Shown: positions 47,240 to 60,873, numbered from the stretch's first letter. The stretch is 64,000 nt of DNA from Arenicola marina (GCA_964019135.1 OZ025263.1:18639123-18703122), one strand, 5' to 3'. A program made the numbers and translations. Notes: a model not told the origin generated them from the letters alone.

Positions 47240-48928
47240 TTAATTCAACAGGCGCGCTGGTTATACGGGGACCCCGCTTAGCTTATCTGTCCGCTTAACA
47301 TAAGTTAGTTCTTGCTATGTAGGATGTCCTGACGCACTTGTCTTGTGGGTGCTTGGTTGATCTGTGCTGAGCAGCTGGAAATGCTACATATAAAATTGTC
47401 CCTGTAGTTCAGAGGAGCGCACCGTAGTGGTCCAGCTCATACGTAAACTCCTTAAGTAAATGAAATTTAGCATAATTTACCCATAGAAGGCACATATGGG
47501 TGGTTGTGCAGCATAATAGCTCACGACATCTTAGTAAACTCGGGCATCCATTTTAAACAACGATGACGTAGAAGCAGGTTCCGGTTTAATTGTTAATCAG
47601 GCTGAATACAGGCAGGTGAAGGGTTGGGGTAAATATTTGGATGACGTCATGGCGTCACGTGGGATAATCATAAATGGCAAGTATTTCTAATGATGCTGGC
47701 GAATAAAATTAATGTGGGTATTCTATTTTTAGCACCTATTTAAGTTATATATATGTGACCCCATAATAAGCCTCCGCGATTTTGAGCAGACCTCGATAAA
47801 CATCGGCAAACATCGGCGGGCTGTAGCCCTGAGATTTTACGCAGTCTTAATGAAACAAAGCACGAATAAAACACAGCAAAAGAAAAGGTGGCATAGCTAA
47901 AATGAATAGAGCATCATAAAAAAAGCTTCGGCGATTTAGAAAACAACCTCTCGGTCAACATCGACAAACCTCGGCGGGTGTCAATGAAAGGGGAATCCCT
48001 CAACTCGTTACGTCATTCACAGAGAATCCCCAATTCGTGACGTCATTCGCAGGGTATTTCCCCGAGAATGACTTTTCGTGATAAATTCGGAAAATTCAAG
48101 AAAGAAGCATCGAGAAAACGTGTCAATAGTTCAGGAAACATTTGTGTAGATCATAATTATATTGGAGACTATTATATATAACCAGATTTATGTGAATACA
48201 AGCGTAAATTACTGATAATTGGTGAGAAATAAGCGGCGCCAAAAAATATTTGTGAATAACATTTCAAGCCTCAGGACGTGTTTCTCGAGAAATTTGCACG
48301 GCTACCTGTATTTTTCTTTATTTTTATTACAAAAACTATATTTTCATTTTTGATGAAATTATAGCAAATTTTGTGAAGTTGGCACTTTATTATTATAATT
48401 TTGTTATTGTTTGTGGCTACTATTTACATTTTTGAATATCTTTCCTGTATTGAACTAGATTTAAGCTTTCCAACGAGCTATTACTAATTATAATGACTTA
48501 ATATTAAGCTGAATTGTAGCAAAATTACCAATTGGTGGTAGGTGTCATATTTTGATCATTTTGTGAAATGGGGGTTAATTTGTAATAAAGAATATTTTTA
48601 AACGGCATTTTTAAAAGTATCATCAGATTCACCGGAAGGTGTGTAATTGGATATACTTTCATAAAATAGTCACAAATACAGAGTTCTTTTACCTTGCTAT
48701 TATGTAGTGCTCAATTGTGAGCGATCAATGTCCTTCTGTTCACCACAATAACGCTACACTTTCTTGAATGCGCTTCCGTCCAAAACTGCATGTTGTTTCA
48801 GGCGAATGTTAATCAGTTTAACAGATTCGGATCACTGGATATAGGCTGACTGCGAAACAAGGTTACGGTTTGTGGAAAAACGTTAACAAGTCAAATGTGA
48901 TGGGCATGACAAGACTGACAAGTTGAGC
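47240..48928. other. Intergenic spacer
   Basis: A diverged direct duplication with AACATCGGCAAACATCGGCG and relatives lies at 47770-47990; two ATTCGTGACGTCATTC-like copies at 48000-48050. The rest is AT-rich with nothing recognised. Confidence 0.4.
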
Positions 48929-51900
48929 GGGACAAGCGTAATGCGACAAGCTGACTGAGAAAGGGTGCGTGAGACAAGCTGAGAGCGATACGCCGAGAGC
49001 GATAAGCTGTGATAAGCTGAGTGAGACAAGCTGGGACGGATAAGCCGAGAGCGATAAGCTGTGATAGGCTGAGTGAGACAAGTCGAGAGCGATAATCCGA
49101 GAGCGATAAGCTGTGATAAGCTGAGTGATACAAGCTGAGAGCGATAATCTGAGTGTGATAAGCTGAGTGAGATAAGCTGAGTGTGATAAGCTGAGTAAGA
49201 TCAGCTGAGTGAGACAAGCTGTGGGTGATAAGCTGAGGGTGATAAGCTGAGTGAGATAAGCTGAGAGCGATAAGTTGCTTGTGTTAAGCTGAGTGAGATA
49301 AGCTGAGTGTGATAAGCTGAGTGAGACAAGCTGAGTGAGACAAGCTGTGGGCGATAAGCTGAGTGAGATAAGCTGAGTGTGATAAGCTGAGTGAGACAAG
49401 CTGTGGGTGATAAGGTGAGGGTGATACGCTGAGTGAGAAAAGCTGAGAGCGATAAGTTGCTTGTGATAAGCTGAGTGAGATAAGCTGAGTGTGATAAGCT
49501 GAGTGAGACAAGCTGTGGGTGATAAGCTGTGGGCGATAAGCTGAGAGTGATAAACTGAGTGAGATAAGCTGAGTGTGATAAGATGAGTGAGATAAGCTGA
49601 GAGCGATAAGTTGCTTGTGTTAAGCTGAGTGAGATAAGCTGAGTGTGATAAGCTGAGTGAGACAAGCTGAGTGAGACAAGCTGTGGGCGATAAGCTGGGT
49701 GTGATAAGCTAAGTGAGATAAGCTGAGTGAGACAAGCTGTGGGTGATAAGCTGAGGGTGATAAGCTGAGTGAGATAAGCTGAGAGCGATAAGTTGCTTGT
49801 GTTAAGCTGAGTGAGATAAGCTGAGTGTGATAAGCTGAGTGAGACAAGCTGAGTGAGACAAGCTGTGGGCGATAAGCTGAGTGAGATAAGCTGAGTGTGG
49901 TAAGCTGAGCGAGACAAACTGTGGGTGATAAGCTGAGGGTGATAAGCTGAGTGAGATAAGCTGAGAGCGATAAGTTGCTTGTGATAAGCTGAGTGAGATA
50001 AGCTGAGTGTGATAAGCTGACTGAGACAAGCTGTGGGTGATAAGCTGAGTGTGATAAGATGAGTGAGATAAGCTGAGAGCGATAAGTTGCTTGTGATAAG
50101 CTGAGTGAGATAAGCTGAGTGTGATAAGCTGTGGGCGATAAGCTGAGAGTGATAAACTGAGTGAGATAAGCTGAGTGTGACAAGCTGAGTGAGACAAGCT
50201 GAGTGACACAAGCTGTGGGCCATAAGCTTAGTGAGACAAGCTGAGTGTGATAAGCTGAGTGTGATAAGATGAGTGAGATAAGCTGAGAGCGATACGCTGA
50301 GTGAGATAAGCTGAGTGAGATAAGCTGAGTGTGATAAGATGAGTAAGATAAACTGAGAGCGATAAATTGAGTGTGATAAGCTGAGTGAGACAAGCTGAGT
50401 GTGATAAGCTGTGGGCGATAAGCTGAGTGTGATAAGCTGAGTGTGATAAGCTGAGACCGACAAGCTGGGAGCGATAAGCTGAGTGTGATAAGCTGAGTGA
50501 GACAAGCTGAGTGTGATAAGCTTAGAGAGACAAGCTGAGTGAGATAAGCTTAGAGAGACAAGCTGAGTGTGATAAGCTTAGAGAGACAAGCTGAGTGAGA
50601 TAAGCTTAGTGAGACAAGCTGAATGTGATGAGCTTAGAGACAGGCTGAATGAGATAAACTTAGAGAGACAAGCTGAGTGAGATAAGCTTAGAGAGGCAAG
50701 CTAAGTGTGATAAGCTTAGAGACACAAGCTGAGTGTGATAAGCTTAGAGAGACAAGCTGAGTGTGACAAGCTTAGAGAGACAAGTTGAGTGTGATAAGCT
50801 TAGAGAGACAAGCTGAGTGAGATAAGCTTAGAGAGACAAGCTGAGTGTGGTAAGCTTAGAGAGACAAGCTGAGTGTGATAAGCTTAGAGAGACAAGCTGA
50901 GTGTGATAAGCTTGGAGAGACAAGCTGAGTGTGATAAGCTAAGAGAGACAAGCTGAGTGAGATAAGCTTAGAGAGACAAGCTGAGTGTGATAAGCTTAGA
51001 GAGACAAGCTGAGTGAGATAAGCTAAGAGAGACAAGCTGAGTGAGATAAGCTTAGAGAGACAAGCTGAGTGAGATAAGCTTAGAGAGACAAGCTGAGTGT
51101 CATAAGCTTAGAGAGACATGCTGAGTGTGATAAGCTTAGAGAGACAAGCTGAGTGAGATAAGCTTAGAGAGACAAGCTGAGTGAGATAAGCTTAGAGAGA
51201 CAAGCTGAGTGAGATAAGCTTAGAGAGACAAGCTGAGTGTGATAAGCTTAGAGACACAAGCTGAGTGTGATAAGCTTAGAGACAAGCTGAGTGAGATAAG
51301 CTTAGAGAGACAAGCTGAGTGTGATCAGCTTAGAGAGACAAGCTGAGTGAGATAAGCCTAGAGAAACAAGCTGAGTGTGATAAGCGTAGAGACACAAACT
51401 GAGTGTGATAAGCTTAGAGACAAGCTGAGTGAGATAAGCTTAGAGAGACCATCTGAGTGTGATAAGCTTAGAGAAACAAGCTGAGTGAGATAAACTTAGA
51501 GAGACAAGCTGAGTGTGATAAACGGAGAGCGACAAGCTGAGTGTGATAAGCTTAGAGAGAGAAGCTGAGTGAGATAAGCTTAGAGAGACAAGCTGAGTGA
51601 GATAATCTTAGAGAGACAAGCTGAGTGAGATAAGCTTAGAGAGACAAGCTGAGTGAGATAAGCTTAGAGAGACAAGCTGAGTGAGATAAGCTTAGAGAGA
51701 CAAGCTGAATGTGATAAGCTTAGAGAGACAAGCTGAGTGACACAAGCTGTGGGCGATAAGCTGAGTGAGACAAGCTGAGTGTGATAAGCTGAGTGTGATC
51801 AGATGAGTGAGATAAGCTGAGAGCGATAAGCTGAGTGTGATGAGCTGAGTGTGATAAGCTGAGTGCGACAAGCTGAGTGAGATAAGCTTAGAGAGACAAG

Positions 51901-54900
51901 CTGAGTGTGATAAGCTTAAAGTGACAAGCTGAGTGACACAAGCTGTGGGCGATAAGCTGAGTGAGACAAGCTGAGTGTGATAAGCAGTGTGTGATAAGCT
52001 GAGTGTGATAAGCTGAATGAGTTAAGCTGAGTGTGATAAGCTTAGAGAGACAAGCTGAGTGAGATAAGCTTAGAAAGACAAGCTTAGTGTGATAAGCTTA
52101 GAGACACAAGCTGAGTGTGATAAGCTTAGAGACAAGCTGAGTGAGATAAGCTTAGAGAGACAAGCTGAGTGTGATAAGCTTAGAGAGACAAGCTGAGTGA
52201 GATAAGCTTAGAAAGAAAAGCTTAGTGTGATAAGCTTAGAGACACAAGCTGAGTGTGATAAGCTTAGAGACAAGCTGAGTGAGATAAGCTTAGAGAGACA
52301 AGCTGAGTGTGATAAGCGGAGAGCGACAAGCTGAGTGTGATAAGCTTAGAGAGACAAGCTGAGTGAGATAAGCTTAGAGAGACAAGCTGAGTGTGATAAG
52401 CTTAGAGAGACAAGCGGGGAGCAACAAGCTGAATGTCAAAAGCTGAGTGAGGCAAGCTGAGTGTGATAAGCTGAGTGCGATAAGCTGAGTGCGTCAAGCT
52501 GTGGGCGATAAGCTGAGTGTGATAAACTGAATGTGGTAAGCTGAGTGAGACAAGCTGAGTGTGATAAGCTGAATGAGACAAGCTGAGTGAGACAAGCTGT
52601 GGGCGATAAGCTGAGTGAGACAAGCTGAGTGTGATAAGCTGAGTGTGATAAGATGAGTGAGATAAGCTGAGAGCGATAAGCTGAGTGTGATAAGCTGAGT
52701 GTGATAAACTGCGCGAGACAAGCCGAGTGAGATAAGCTTAGAGAGACAAGCTGAGTGTGATAAGCTTAGAGACACAAGCTGAGTGTGATAAGCTTAGAGA
52801 CAAGCTGAGTGTGATAAGCTTAGAGAGAGAAGCTGAGTGAGATAAGCTTAGAGAGACAAGCTGAGTGAGATAAGCTTAGAGAGACAAGCTGAGTGTGATA
52901 AGCTTAGAGACACAAGCTGAGTGTGATAAGCTTAGAGACAAGCTGAGTGAGATAAGCTTAAAGAGACAAGCTGAGTGTGATAAGCTTAGAGAGACAAGCT
53001 GAGTGAGATAAGCTTAGAAAGACAAGCTTAGTGTGATAAGCTTAGAGACACAAGCTGAGTGTGATAAGCTTAGAGACAAGCTAAGTGAGATAAGCTTAGA
53101 GAGACAAGCTGAGTGTGATAAGCTTAGAGAGACAAGCTGAGTGAGATAAGCTTAGAAAGACAAGCTTAGTGTGATAAGCTTAGAGACACAAGCTGAGTGT
53201 GATAAGCTTAGAGACAAGCTGAGTGAGATAAGCTTAGAGAGACAAGCTGAGTGTGATAAGCGGAGAGCGACAAGCTGAGTGTGATAAGCTTAGAGAGACA
53301 AGCTGAGTGAGATAAGCTTAGAGAGACAAGCTGAGTGAGATAAGCTTAGAGAGACAAGCTGAGTGTGATAAGCTTAGAGAGACAAGCGGGGAGCAACAAG
53401 CTGAATGTCAAAAGCTGAGTGAGACAAGCTGAGTGTGATAAGCTGAGTGAGATAAGCTGAGTGCGTCAAGCTGTGGGCGATAAGCTGTGTGTGATAAACT
53501 GAATGTGATAAGCTGAGTGAGACAAGCTGAGTGTGATAAGCTGAATGAGACAAGCTGAGTGAGACAAGCTGTGGGCGATAAGCTGAGTGAGACAAGCTGA
53601 GTGTGATAAGCTGAGTGTGATAAGATGAGTGAGATAAGCTGAGAGCGATAAGCTGAGTGTGATAAGCTGAGTGTGATAAACTGCGTGAGACAAGCCGAGT
53701 GAGATAAGCTGAGTGAGACAAACTGTGGGCGATAAGCTGAGTGTGATAAGCAGTGTGTGATAAGCTGAGTGTGATAAGCTGAATGAGTTAAGCTGAGTGT
53801 GATAAGCTTAGAGAGACAAGCTGAGTGTGATAAGCTTAGAGAGACAAGCTGAGTGTGATAAGCTTAGAGAGACAAGTTGAGTGTGATAAGCTGAATGTGT
53901 TAAGGTGAGCGGGATAAGCTTAGAGAGAAAAGCTGAGTGAGATAAGCTTAGAGAGACAAGCTGAGTGTGATAAGCTTAGAGGGACAAGCTGAGTGAGATA
54001 AGCTTAGAGAGACAAGCTGAGTGTGATAAGCTTAGAGAGACAAGCTGAGTGTGATAAGCTTAGAGAGACAAGCTGAGTGTGATAAGCTGTGGGCGATAAG
54101 CTGAGTGAGACAAGCTGAGTGTGATAAGCTGAGTGTGATAAGATGAGTGAGATAAGCTAAGAGCGATAAGCTGAGTGTGATAAGCTGAGTGTGATAAACT
54201 GCGTGAGACAAGCCGAGTGAGATAAGCTGAGTGAGACAAGCTGTGGGCGATAAGCTGAGTGTGATAAGCAGTGTGTGATAAGCTGAGTGTGATAAGCTGA
54301 ATGAGTTAAACTGAGTGTGATAAGCTTAGAGAGACAAGCTGAGTGTGATAAGCTTAGAGAGACAAGCTGAGTCTGATAAGCTTAGAGGGACAAGCTGTGT
54401 GAGATAAGCTTAGAGAGACAAGCTGAGTGTGATAAGCTTAGAGAGACAAGCTATGTGTGATAAGCTTAGAGAGACAAGCTGAGTGTGATAACCTTAGAGA
54501 CAAGATGAGTGTGATAAGCTTAGAGAGACAAGCTGAGCGAGATAAGCTTAGAGAGACAAGCTGAATGTGATGAGCTTAGAGACAGGCTGAGTGAGATAAG
54601 CTTAGAGAGACAAGCTGAGTGAGATAAGCTTAGAGAGGCAAGCTAAGTGTGATAAGCTTAGAGACATAACCTGAGTGTGATAAGCTTAGAGAGACAAGCT
54701 GTGTGAGATAAGGTTAGAGAGACAAGCTGAGTGTGATAAGCGTAGAGAGACAAGCTGAGTGAGACAAGCTTAGAGAGACAAGCTGAGTGTGATAAGCTTA
54801 GAGAGACAAGTTGAGTGTGATAAGCTTAGAGAGACAAGCTGAGTGTGATAAGCTTAGAGAGACAAGCTGAGTGTGATAAGCTTAGAGAGACAAGCTGAGT

Positions 54901-55425
54901 GAGATAAGCTTAGAGAGACAAGCTGAATGTGATAAGCTTAGAGACAGGCTGAGTTAGATAAGCTTAGAGAGACAAGCTGTGTGAGATAAGCTTAGAGAGA
55001 CAAGCTGAGTGTGATAAACTTAGAGCGACAAGCTGAGTGTGATAAGCTTAGAGAGACAAGCTGAGTGAGATAAGCTTAGAGAGACAAGCTGAGTGAGATA
55101 AGCTTAGAGACAAGCTGAGTGAGATAAGCTTAGAGAGACAAGCTGAGTGTGATAAGCTTAGAGAGACAAGCTGAGTGAGATAAGCTTAGAGACAAGCTGA
55201 GTGAGATAAGCTTAGAGAGACAAGCTGAGTGTGATAAGGTTAGAGAGACAAGCTGAGTGTGATAAGCTTAGAGACAAGCTGAGTGAGATAAGCTTAGAGA
55301 GACAAGCTGAGTGTGATAAGCTTAGAGAAACAAGCTGAGTGAGATAAGCTTAGAGAGACAAGCTGAGTGAGATAAGCTTAGAGAGACAAGCTGAGTGTGA
55401 TAAACTTAGAGAGACAAGCTTAGAG
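48929..55425. repeat. 6.5-kb satellite-like array of a 14-bp unit with 28-bp dimers
   Basis: The basic unit is GATAAGCTGAGTGT or close. To about 50500 it is monomeric with GTGGGCGATAAGCTG and GAGAGCGATAAG variants; after that a 28-bp dimer dominates (GATAAGCTTAGAGAGA then CAAGCTGAGTGT), creating an AAGCTT site every 28 bases. A rare variant block (GCAACAAGCTGAATGTCAAA) at 52421 recurs at 53393, so a block of about 972 bp was duplicated. Open frames on the minus strand (SHSAYHTQLISLSL-like) come from the 42-base period and are not genes. Confidence 0.97.
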
Positions 55426-55620
55426 GGCGGATAATGAAAATGAAGGGCCGCTACAGCTTGATGATGGGCCAATAAAATACCTAACGCCATGCAAATCTCA
55501 CGCTATTACTATTATTACGAGTTGAATTTAAATCTAAGGCGTTGACTTGTCTTGGCTTCTTTGGTTTAATTTCCGCATGCAACGACCAAAGCAAAACATT
55601 TTGGGACTGACTGTCCGCAA

Positions 55621-56570
55621 ATAGGGCTATACAGTTCTCGCGATCGGGCCGCGAGACTGCAGTTTTGGGGACAAACAAACACACGTGCTTCATGTGGAAT
55701 TATAGGCAGCTATAAGTCAATTTCTTTCCAGGTTTATTCTAAAGACTATGAGTACCATTTCACTAAACATGACTATGGGAGATAAACGTTCAAATATTTG
55801 GAGGCGATGAAGCGCAGAACTTTAGGAATATACAAGAAAAAATCCGTCTTCAAAACGCTCAAAAGCTAAAAATAACGTTCTAAATTTAGCCCTGCACCCG
55901 GGCTTTCGCAAGTTTACCAAACAGCGAGTTTCGCGTGCCTCCACGGTAACAAAAATGGCGAGAGCAAGTGATCGACTTAACCATTCCGCTGTCCAAATGT
56001 GCAGTGCATGGAGTAACAACACACGTGTGCGTCATTAAACCCCATGGTAAAAATAAAATAAGACCAGTTGGATGTTTTCGTATCACTTTTGGATCACGAA
56101 AAGACCAAGTTTCTTCATTTTTGTAAGTTTTCTGTTTGAAGCGTTGTGCCAACGTTGTCACCGGGGAGAATCCGTGTGACGTCATAATGCCTCGTTTTCG
56201 TAGGAAATGCAAAAAAACGTTAGTTTGTCAGTCGTATTGTCCCGTCGTAACAAATATTCGTCATTTTGATGGCGCAAACGAATAAACAATATGTCATCTA
56301 TCCATTTTGTGAAGCTATATTTCTTAAATATTCTTAATCATAACGCTATGCCTTCCGCAATGGACCCACCCCTCGGCGCCTGGCTTTTGCGCAGGTAGTC
56401 TGGTTCTCAGTCTCTCTCTTTGCGTAACATACAAGTCACCCCTACGTCGCAGATAGTCAGGATACCAGTGTGCGCAGAGATTCTAAACTCGTTCCGAACA
56501 CGTGCTTTGTTTGTTTGTCCCCAAAATCAGTAAACCGGAAGTCTAAGCGAACGAGACTTTATAGCCCTAT
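55621..56570. mobile_element. Element with about 70-bp diverged terminal inverted repeats
   Basis: Left ATAGGGCTATACAGTTCTCG to TTTTGGGGACAAACAAACAC ACGTGCTT; the right end in reverse starts ATAGGGCTATAAAGTCTCG and contains TTTTGGGGACAAACAAACAA and GCACGTG. The interior (950 bp) encodes only short minus-strand frames without recognised domains. No clear target duplication. A non-autonomous DNA transposon is the likeliest reading. Confidence 0.6.
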
Positions 56571-58524
56571 CGCGCGTTTTTGCAATTCACACCCACTTGG
56601 GTGCTTCCGGTTCCTCTTTTCTTGCATATTTTGAACTTATGAATATTCAGACCGATATCTGTATGTGAGCGGGAAAACAGTGAAGTTTTCCGCGCGTGTT
56701 GTTCGAGATGTTTCGAATGGACGTGGAACTTTTCGAGAGCGTCGCGCCGAATCATTGCTACTTCAACTGCTGAAAGGAGAAGACCTGCTTTGAATATACA
56801 GACTAGATCTACCAGTAAGTAAACTATTAGGCTATTTGGCTTGGTATTTGCAACTTGGCAGTCCAGGTGTTTTATTTGACATGTCATGTGCACATCTTGA
56901 CCTGTCAGTCACTCAGTTGCAGTGAATGTATCAACAGTGATCAGCTGATCAGTGCGGCATCCATAACAATTAACCTGTTAACTGCCTTGAACAGGCAATA
57001 TAGGGTGAGGGGGGGGGGCGCTTATGGTCTTTATATAGACATTTGGACCTCCACCCCCTCTTCCTCCCTCCGTAGGCTAGTCCCATATATGAGACAGCCA
57101 CAACTAAGTTCAGACGCTACAGTTACCAGCCTACTTAGCTAGGCCTACTGTACATACTTACTATATAGATTATAGTACATAATGAGAGTAAGACTGTCAA
57201 ACTGTAGGATACAGCTAGGCTACAATTTGAATAGCCTGAATGTTCAGACGTTACAGTTTGACAGTCTGATGCTTACTCACTGTTACAGTCACAGGAACAA
57301 GTGTCAAGACTGTACCGTCTGAACATTCAGGCTACAATTTGAATTGCCATGTACAGATCAGCTGATGTCTGATGACGTGATGTAAGCTTAGCGTAAAACT
57401 TTGCTATGTTGGCCCTGACTGTCAACAAGTAGTATATCCCTCCCCTAGCCCTGTTCATGCATACTGAGTGCAATAGTTTTAGAATTTATTTTAGATGTTT
57501 TTAACAGTTGAAGCTTTAGGAAAGTGACCGAACAGCAGCTGACTTGTATAACAATTTTGAACAAACAAAATATCAATCTTGCTCCTCCTCTTGTATTTTT
57601 AGTTCATTAGTCTAGTAGATCTATATAATAATTAAGTTCGAAATAAAAATCTGACAATAAACAAATGGCATAAATAGCATTGCTTTTAAGCAATATGATG
57701 TAATGTAAATATAGCAACAGCATAGGGTATCAGTTAAATATTGGGTACTGAACAAATCCATCGTCCTGTGTGACAGTCCTTTAGAAAGAGACTCAAGCAT
57801 TTTTGAAATAAATCTTTCTTAATAAGACTTACCTATAAATAAAGTGTATTTATATTGTTAATCATGTGTATTGAAGTTACAAAAACCACAATCATCAATT
57901 GGCAGATTATATTTAAATGAACTTTGATCATTTGCATAGGATTTGTACTAGACTGATCAATGATTTTCATTAGTTGTGAATTGAGAATCTTAATATTAAA
58001 TAGATCTAACTGTGAATTAAGATAGATCTATCACCAATTTATATCATATGTATCCGCCCCTTTCATTGTATATGGAGAATTTTCAATTTAACACATCATG
58101 ACATGGGAAAAAAGACATTGATTTTTTTGTGATTTGGGAATGCAACTGTCATGAATGTATGTCCCAACTGTACTCCATGATCTGTACCCCCCCCCCCCCC
58201 CCCTCTGCTGTACTTTAGCTGTCAAAACAAAATCTGCTCACTATGGCACTAGACTTACCGGTGTGTCAGTTGATGTATCCCAGGCAGCCGCTATAGACCT
58301 GGTCACCAGATGGGCACAGACAGTGTCAGTGACTGTATCGCTGGTTCTTGTTAGCTAGGTTTAGTGGCCATGTGAACCTCCTCTTTGAGGTTTGTCACAG
58401 AGAAAATGGTAGGAATACCTTCAGGCTTCATCTCCATTCTCAGTCTGAGTAAAAACATTTCAGTTTGAAAAATAACTGTTGTTCAGAGTACTAGCAACCT
58501 GTCTTCCTTTTAAGTTTAGCTTGC
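56571..58524. other. Spacer upstream of the C48 protease exon
   Basis: 56571-56812 is GC-richer and ends at a strong donor-like site (CCA|GTAAGTAAAC at 56813), so it may be a 5' non-coding exon and promoter of the downstream protease gene. The only ATG frame there is short. The rest is AT-rich with a C run at 58188-58202. Confidence 0.35.
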
Positions 58525-58528
58525 TTAA

Positions 58529-59869
58529 AGTCCATCTCTTGGGGGGGTATTTGTTTCGAAACCACTTTCAAATATACATTTCTCAGTGGTTACTAAAGCC
58601 ATTTATCAGATGCAATTATTTTACAATGTCTCTTATGCCATAAATATTAATATCTAAAGTCACCAAAATTAACTCAAGCAGCGAACGATCCATTTCCAAA
58701 CCCCCGCCCAGAGTAGAGATTTGTGACGTCACAAGATGAACCGGTTTGAGTGCGCCTCGCTCGCTTCGACTGCCCGCGGTGTTTGAATGTAGCCTACGTG
58801 CGACAGGGAAGCTCAGATGTTTATTTTGGTTAACATTAACTCATGATGAATATTTGCCACATGTAGATGTAGATAGACCTAGATCAATTACATTAGAGGT
58901 GTGTGAATGTTGGTTAGCGCAACATTCGTGACACTGACACTGACTGACAAAAAACAAACAGCTGCAGTGGCCACTGCCACTGCCAGTGTGTTGCCAGCCT
59001 ACGTTTCTTCCCAAAAATGAAAAGGGTGGGCTAGGCTACAGTAGTGGACGGGCCGTCGCGGGGATGTCCGTCGAATCGTAGACATAGAATCTAGATCCAG
59101 GGTTAAATGAAATGTATGTACTAAAAGAAGTTGTTCATGCCCATCAGAATGTGACAGAAGGGAGAAAAAACACACCCAGCGCACATCTTGCAATACTCTT
59201 CATCGCATACTCTTGATAGTAATACTTGTGGACACCCGAACGTTATGGTGTCCGGTTGGGACAAACAACTAAGTAGCTTTTCACTAATATGTCTGCTGGT
59301 CGCCGAATTAATACTTTATATGATTACAAGGCATATTTGCAGGTTTTTGATCTAGATCTCATGATATAATTCATGGTATATTCGCACTTTTTCCGAAAAT
59401 ACTGTTTTGCGTAGGGCGTTTCGAGGCTTTTAACGTTTACAGTCCCTTAGGCTTAGCAATCTGTCTTCATTCGAGGTGGCTCGAAGCGATACGTACGGCG
59501 GCAGAATACATGCTCCGGTTGCTTGAATCCTCCACTTCTTCTTTCTCACCCTCACTATCATTAATTCCAAATAATCGTGCGCGTATCGCTGCATCCCGAT
59601 CGATGCGGAAGGACGCTGACCATCCTATAGACGCCTAGCTCAAAGACGCGTTTGCCATATTGCGCAACAAAACCGGTTCATCTTGTGACGTCACGAATCA
59701 ATGAAAAAATTGCCCCTGTCTATCTTCTACTTTTTTGCGTAGGTATGTGATAAAATGGCTAATATTGTTAATATTCATGGCGAATAAATTCAGTGCGTGT
59801 GGAATTTCGTTAATATAGTGCAAATGGATCAAATATATGCAAAGTAACATAGGACATAAGAGATGGACT
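58529..59869. mobile_element. TTAA-flanked non-autonomous DNA transposon (Kolobok/T2- or piggyBac-like by target site)
   Basis: Left end AGTCCATCTCTT; the right end in reverse is AGTCCATCTCTTATG; flanked by TTAA at 58525-58528 and 59870-59873. A second internal inverted pair of 30 bases, with one mismatch (GATTTGTGACGTCACAAGAT plus GAACCGGTTT), sits at 58718-58747 and 59670-59699. TTAA duplication is typical of Kolobok and piggyBac; ends beginning AG after TTAA favour Kolobok/T2. No transposase found. Confidence 0.7.
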
Positions 59870-60094
59870 TTAAGGATGTTGCTGTAAATTATAATTTTTC
59901 GTGAGTAAATGATGGTAAAAACTTGCTTGACATGTATCTTGACCAAATACCACAGAGAACTATATGAACTTTTCAATATGTTTCTGTGTTGTTTGGTTGA
60001 CTCAACATGAATAGAATGATTTGCATATCAGTTTATGTCCAGTTATAAGTTGTATGTGTCACAATGCAGCAGCCATCACATTGGTAGTAAGTTT

Positions 60095-60873
60095 GTCGGA
60101 AAGGACATTTATTTTGACATTGGATCATAACTTATGGTAACCTCTCTATTTAGGTCCTTTCAGGCCACTGTCCTGCCTGACAGATGTTCTCAGTCCCTTC
60201 CCAGTATCACCTGCATGTTTTAATTCCTCTTTAGATGGTTTTGGCAACTTTGATGAATAGCATTGGTGGTGATAGGATTGCTAGTTACAGGGAAAATGAT
60301 ATTTTTAAAGTGGGCAAACTCACCCAGACACAAGAGTGGACCAAGTGATCACCAGACTGAGACAACTCCATGTGCCAATGGGCTGTGCGTGCCTGGCCAT
60401 CAAGACCAAACATGTACTGTATTGTTGTATATTCTTTATAGTGGCTGGCCTTGACCGAGTGGGGCAAAGTCATTCTGTCTGCTACGTTGACTAAACTAGA
60501 TCAAGAGGGCCATGGTAAGTCATTCTGGCTGCCATATATTGGCTGACATATGACTGAGCAGGGCAATGGAAAGTCATTCTGTCTGCTATATAGTAGCTGA
60601 CATAGACTGAGCGTGGCATTAATGGAAAGTCATTATGTGACTATATGATAGCTGACATAGACTGAAAGGGGCAATACCCTATATGGAAAGGGCGTCATTC
60701 TGTCCGTTATATAGTGACCGCCAGAGACAGCAGGGCAAGCCATTCTGTCTGCTAGATAGTGGCTGACATAGACCAAGCAGGGCAATGGGAGTCATTTTGT
60801 CTGCTAGATAGCGGCTGACATAGACCGGGCGGGGAACTGAAAAGTGATCCTGTCAAAAATTGTCCTTTCCGAC
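60095..60873. mobile_element. TIR element enclosing a degenerate minisatellite
   Basis: GTCGGAAAGGACATTTATTT plus TGACA at 60095-60119 is inverted at 60851-60873 (TGTCAAAAATTGTCCTTTCC plus GAC), and matching continues to about 60127 and 60843. Between the ends, 60430-60850 holds about eight degenerate units of roughly 50-60 bases with GTCATTCTGTCTGCTA, TAGTGGCTGACATAGAC and GAGCAGGGCAATGG. No gene inside. Confidence 0.65.

Noticed and set aside
49201..50505. Minus-strand 434-codon Ser/Leu-rich repeat protein resembling a silk or mucin
   Set aside because: Produced by the 14-bp array (42-base period); other frames are also open, with no signal peptide or flanking gene structure.
55822..56212. 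Minus-strand frames of 66 and 108 codons in the TIR element
   Set aside because: Overlap in different frames, no recognisable transposase or other domain, no splice support.
56708..56785. Short ATG frame before the donor-like site at 56813, as first coding exon of the protease gene
   Set aside because: The frame meets a stop before the donor, so it could only be a non-coding leader.
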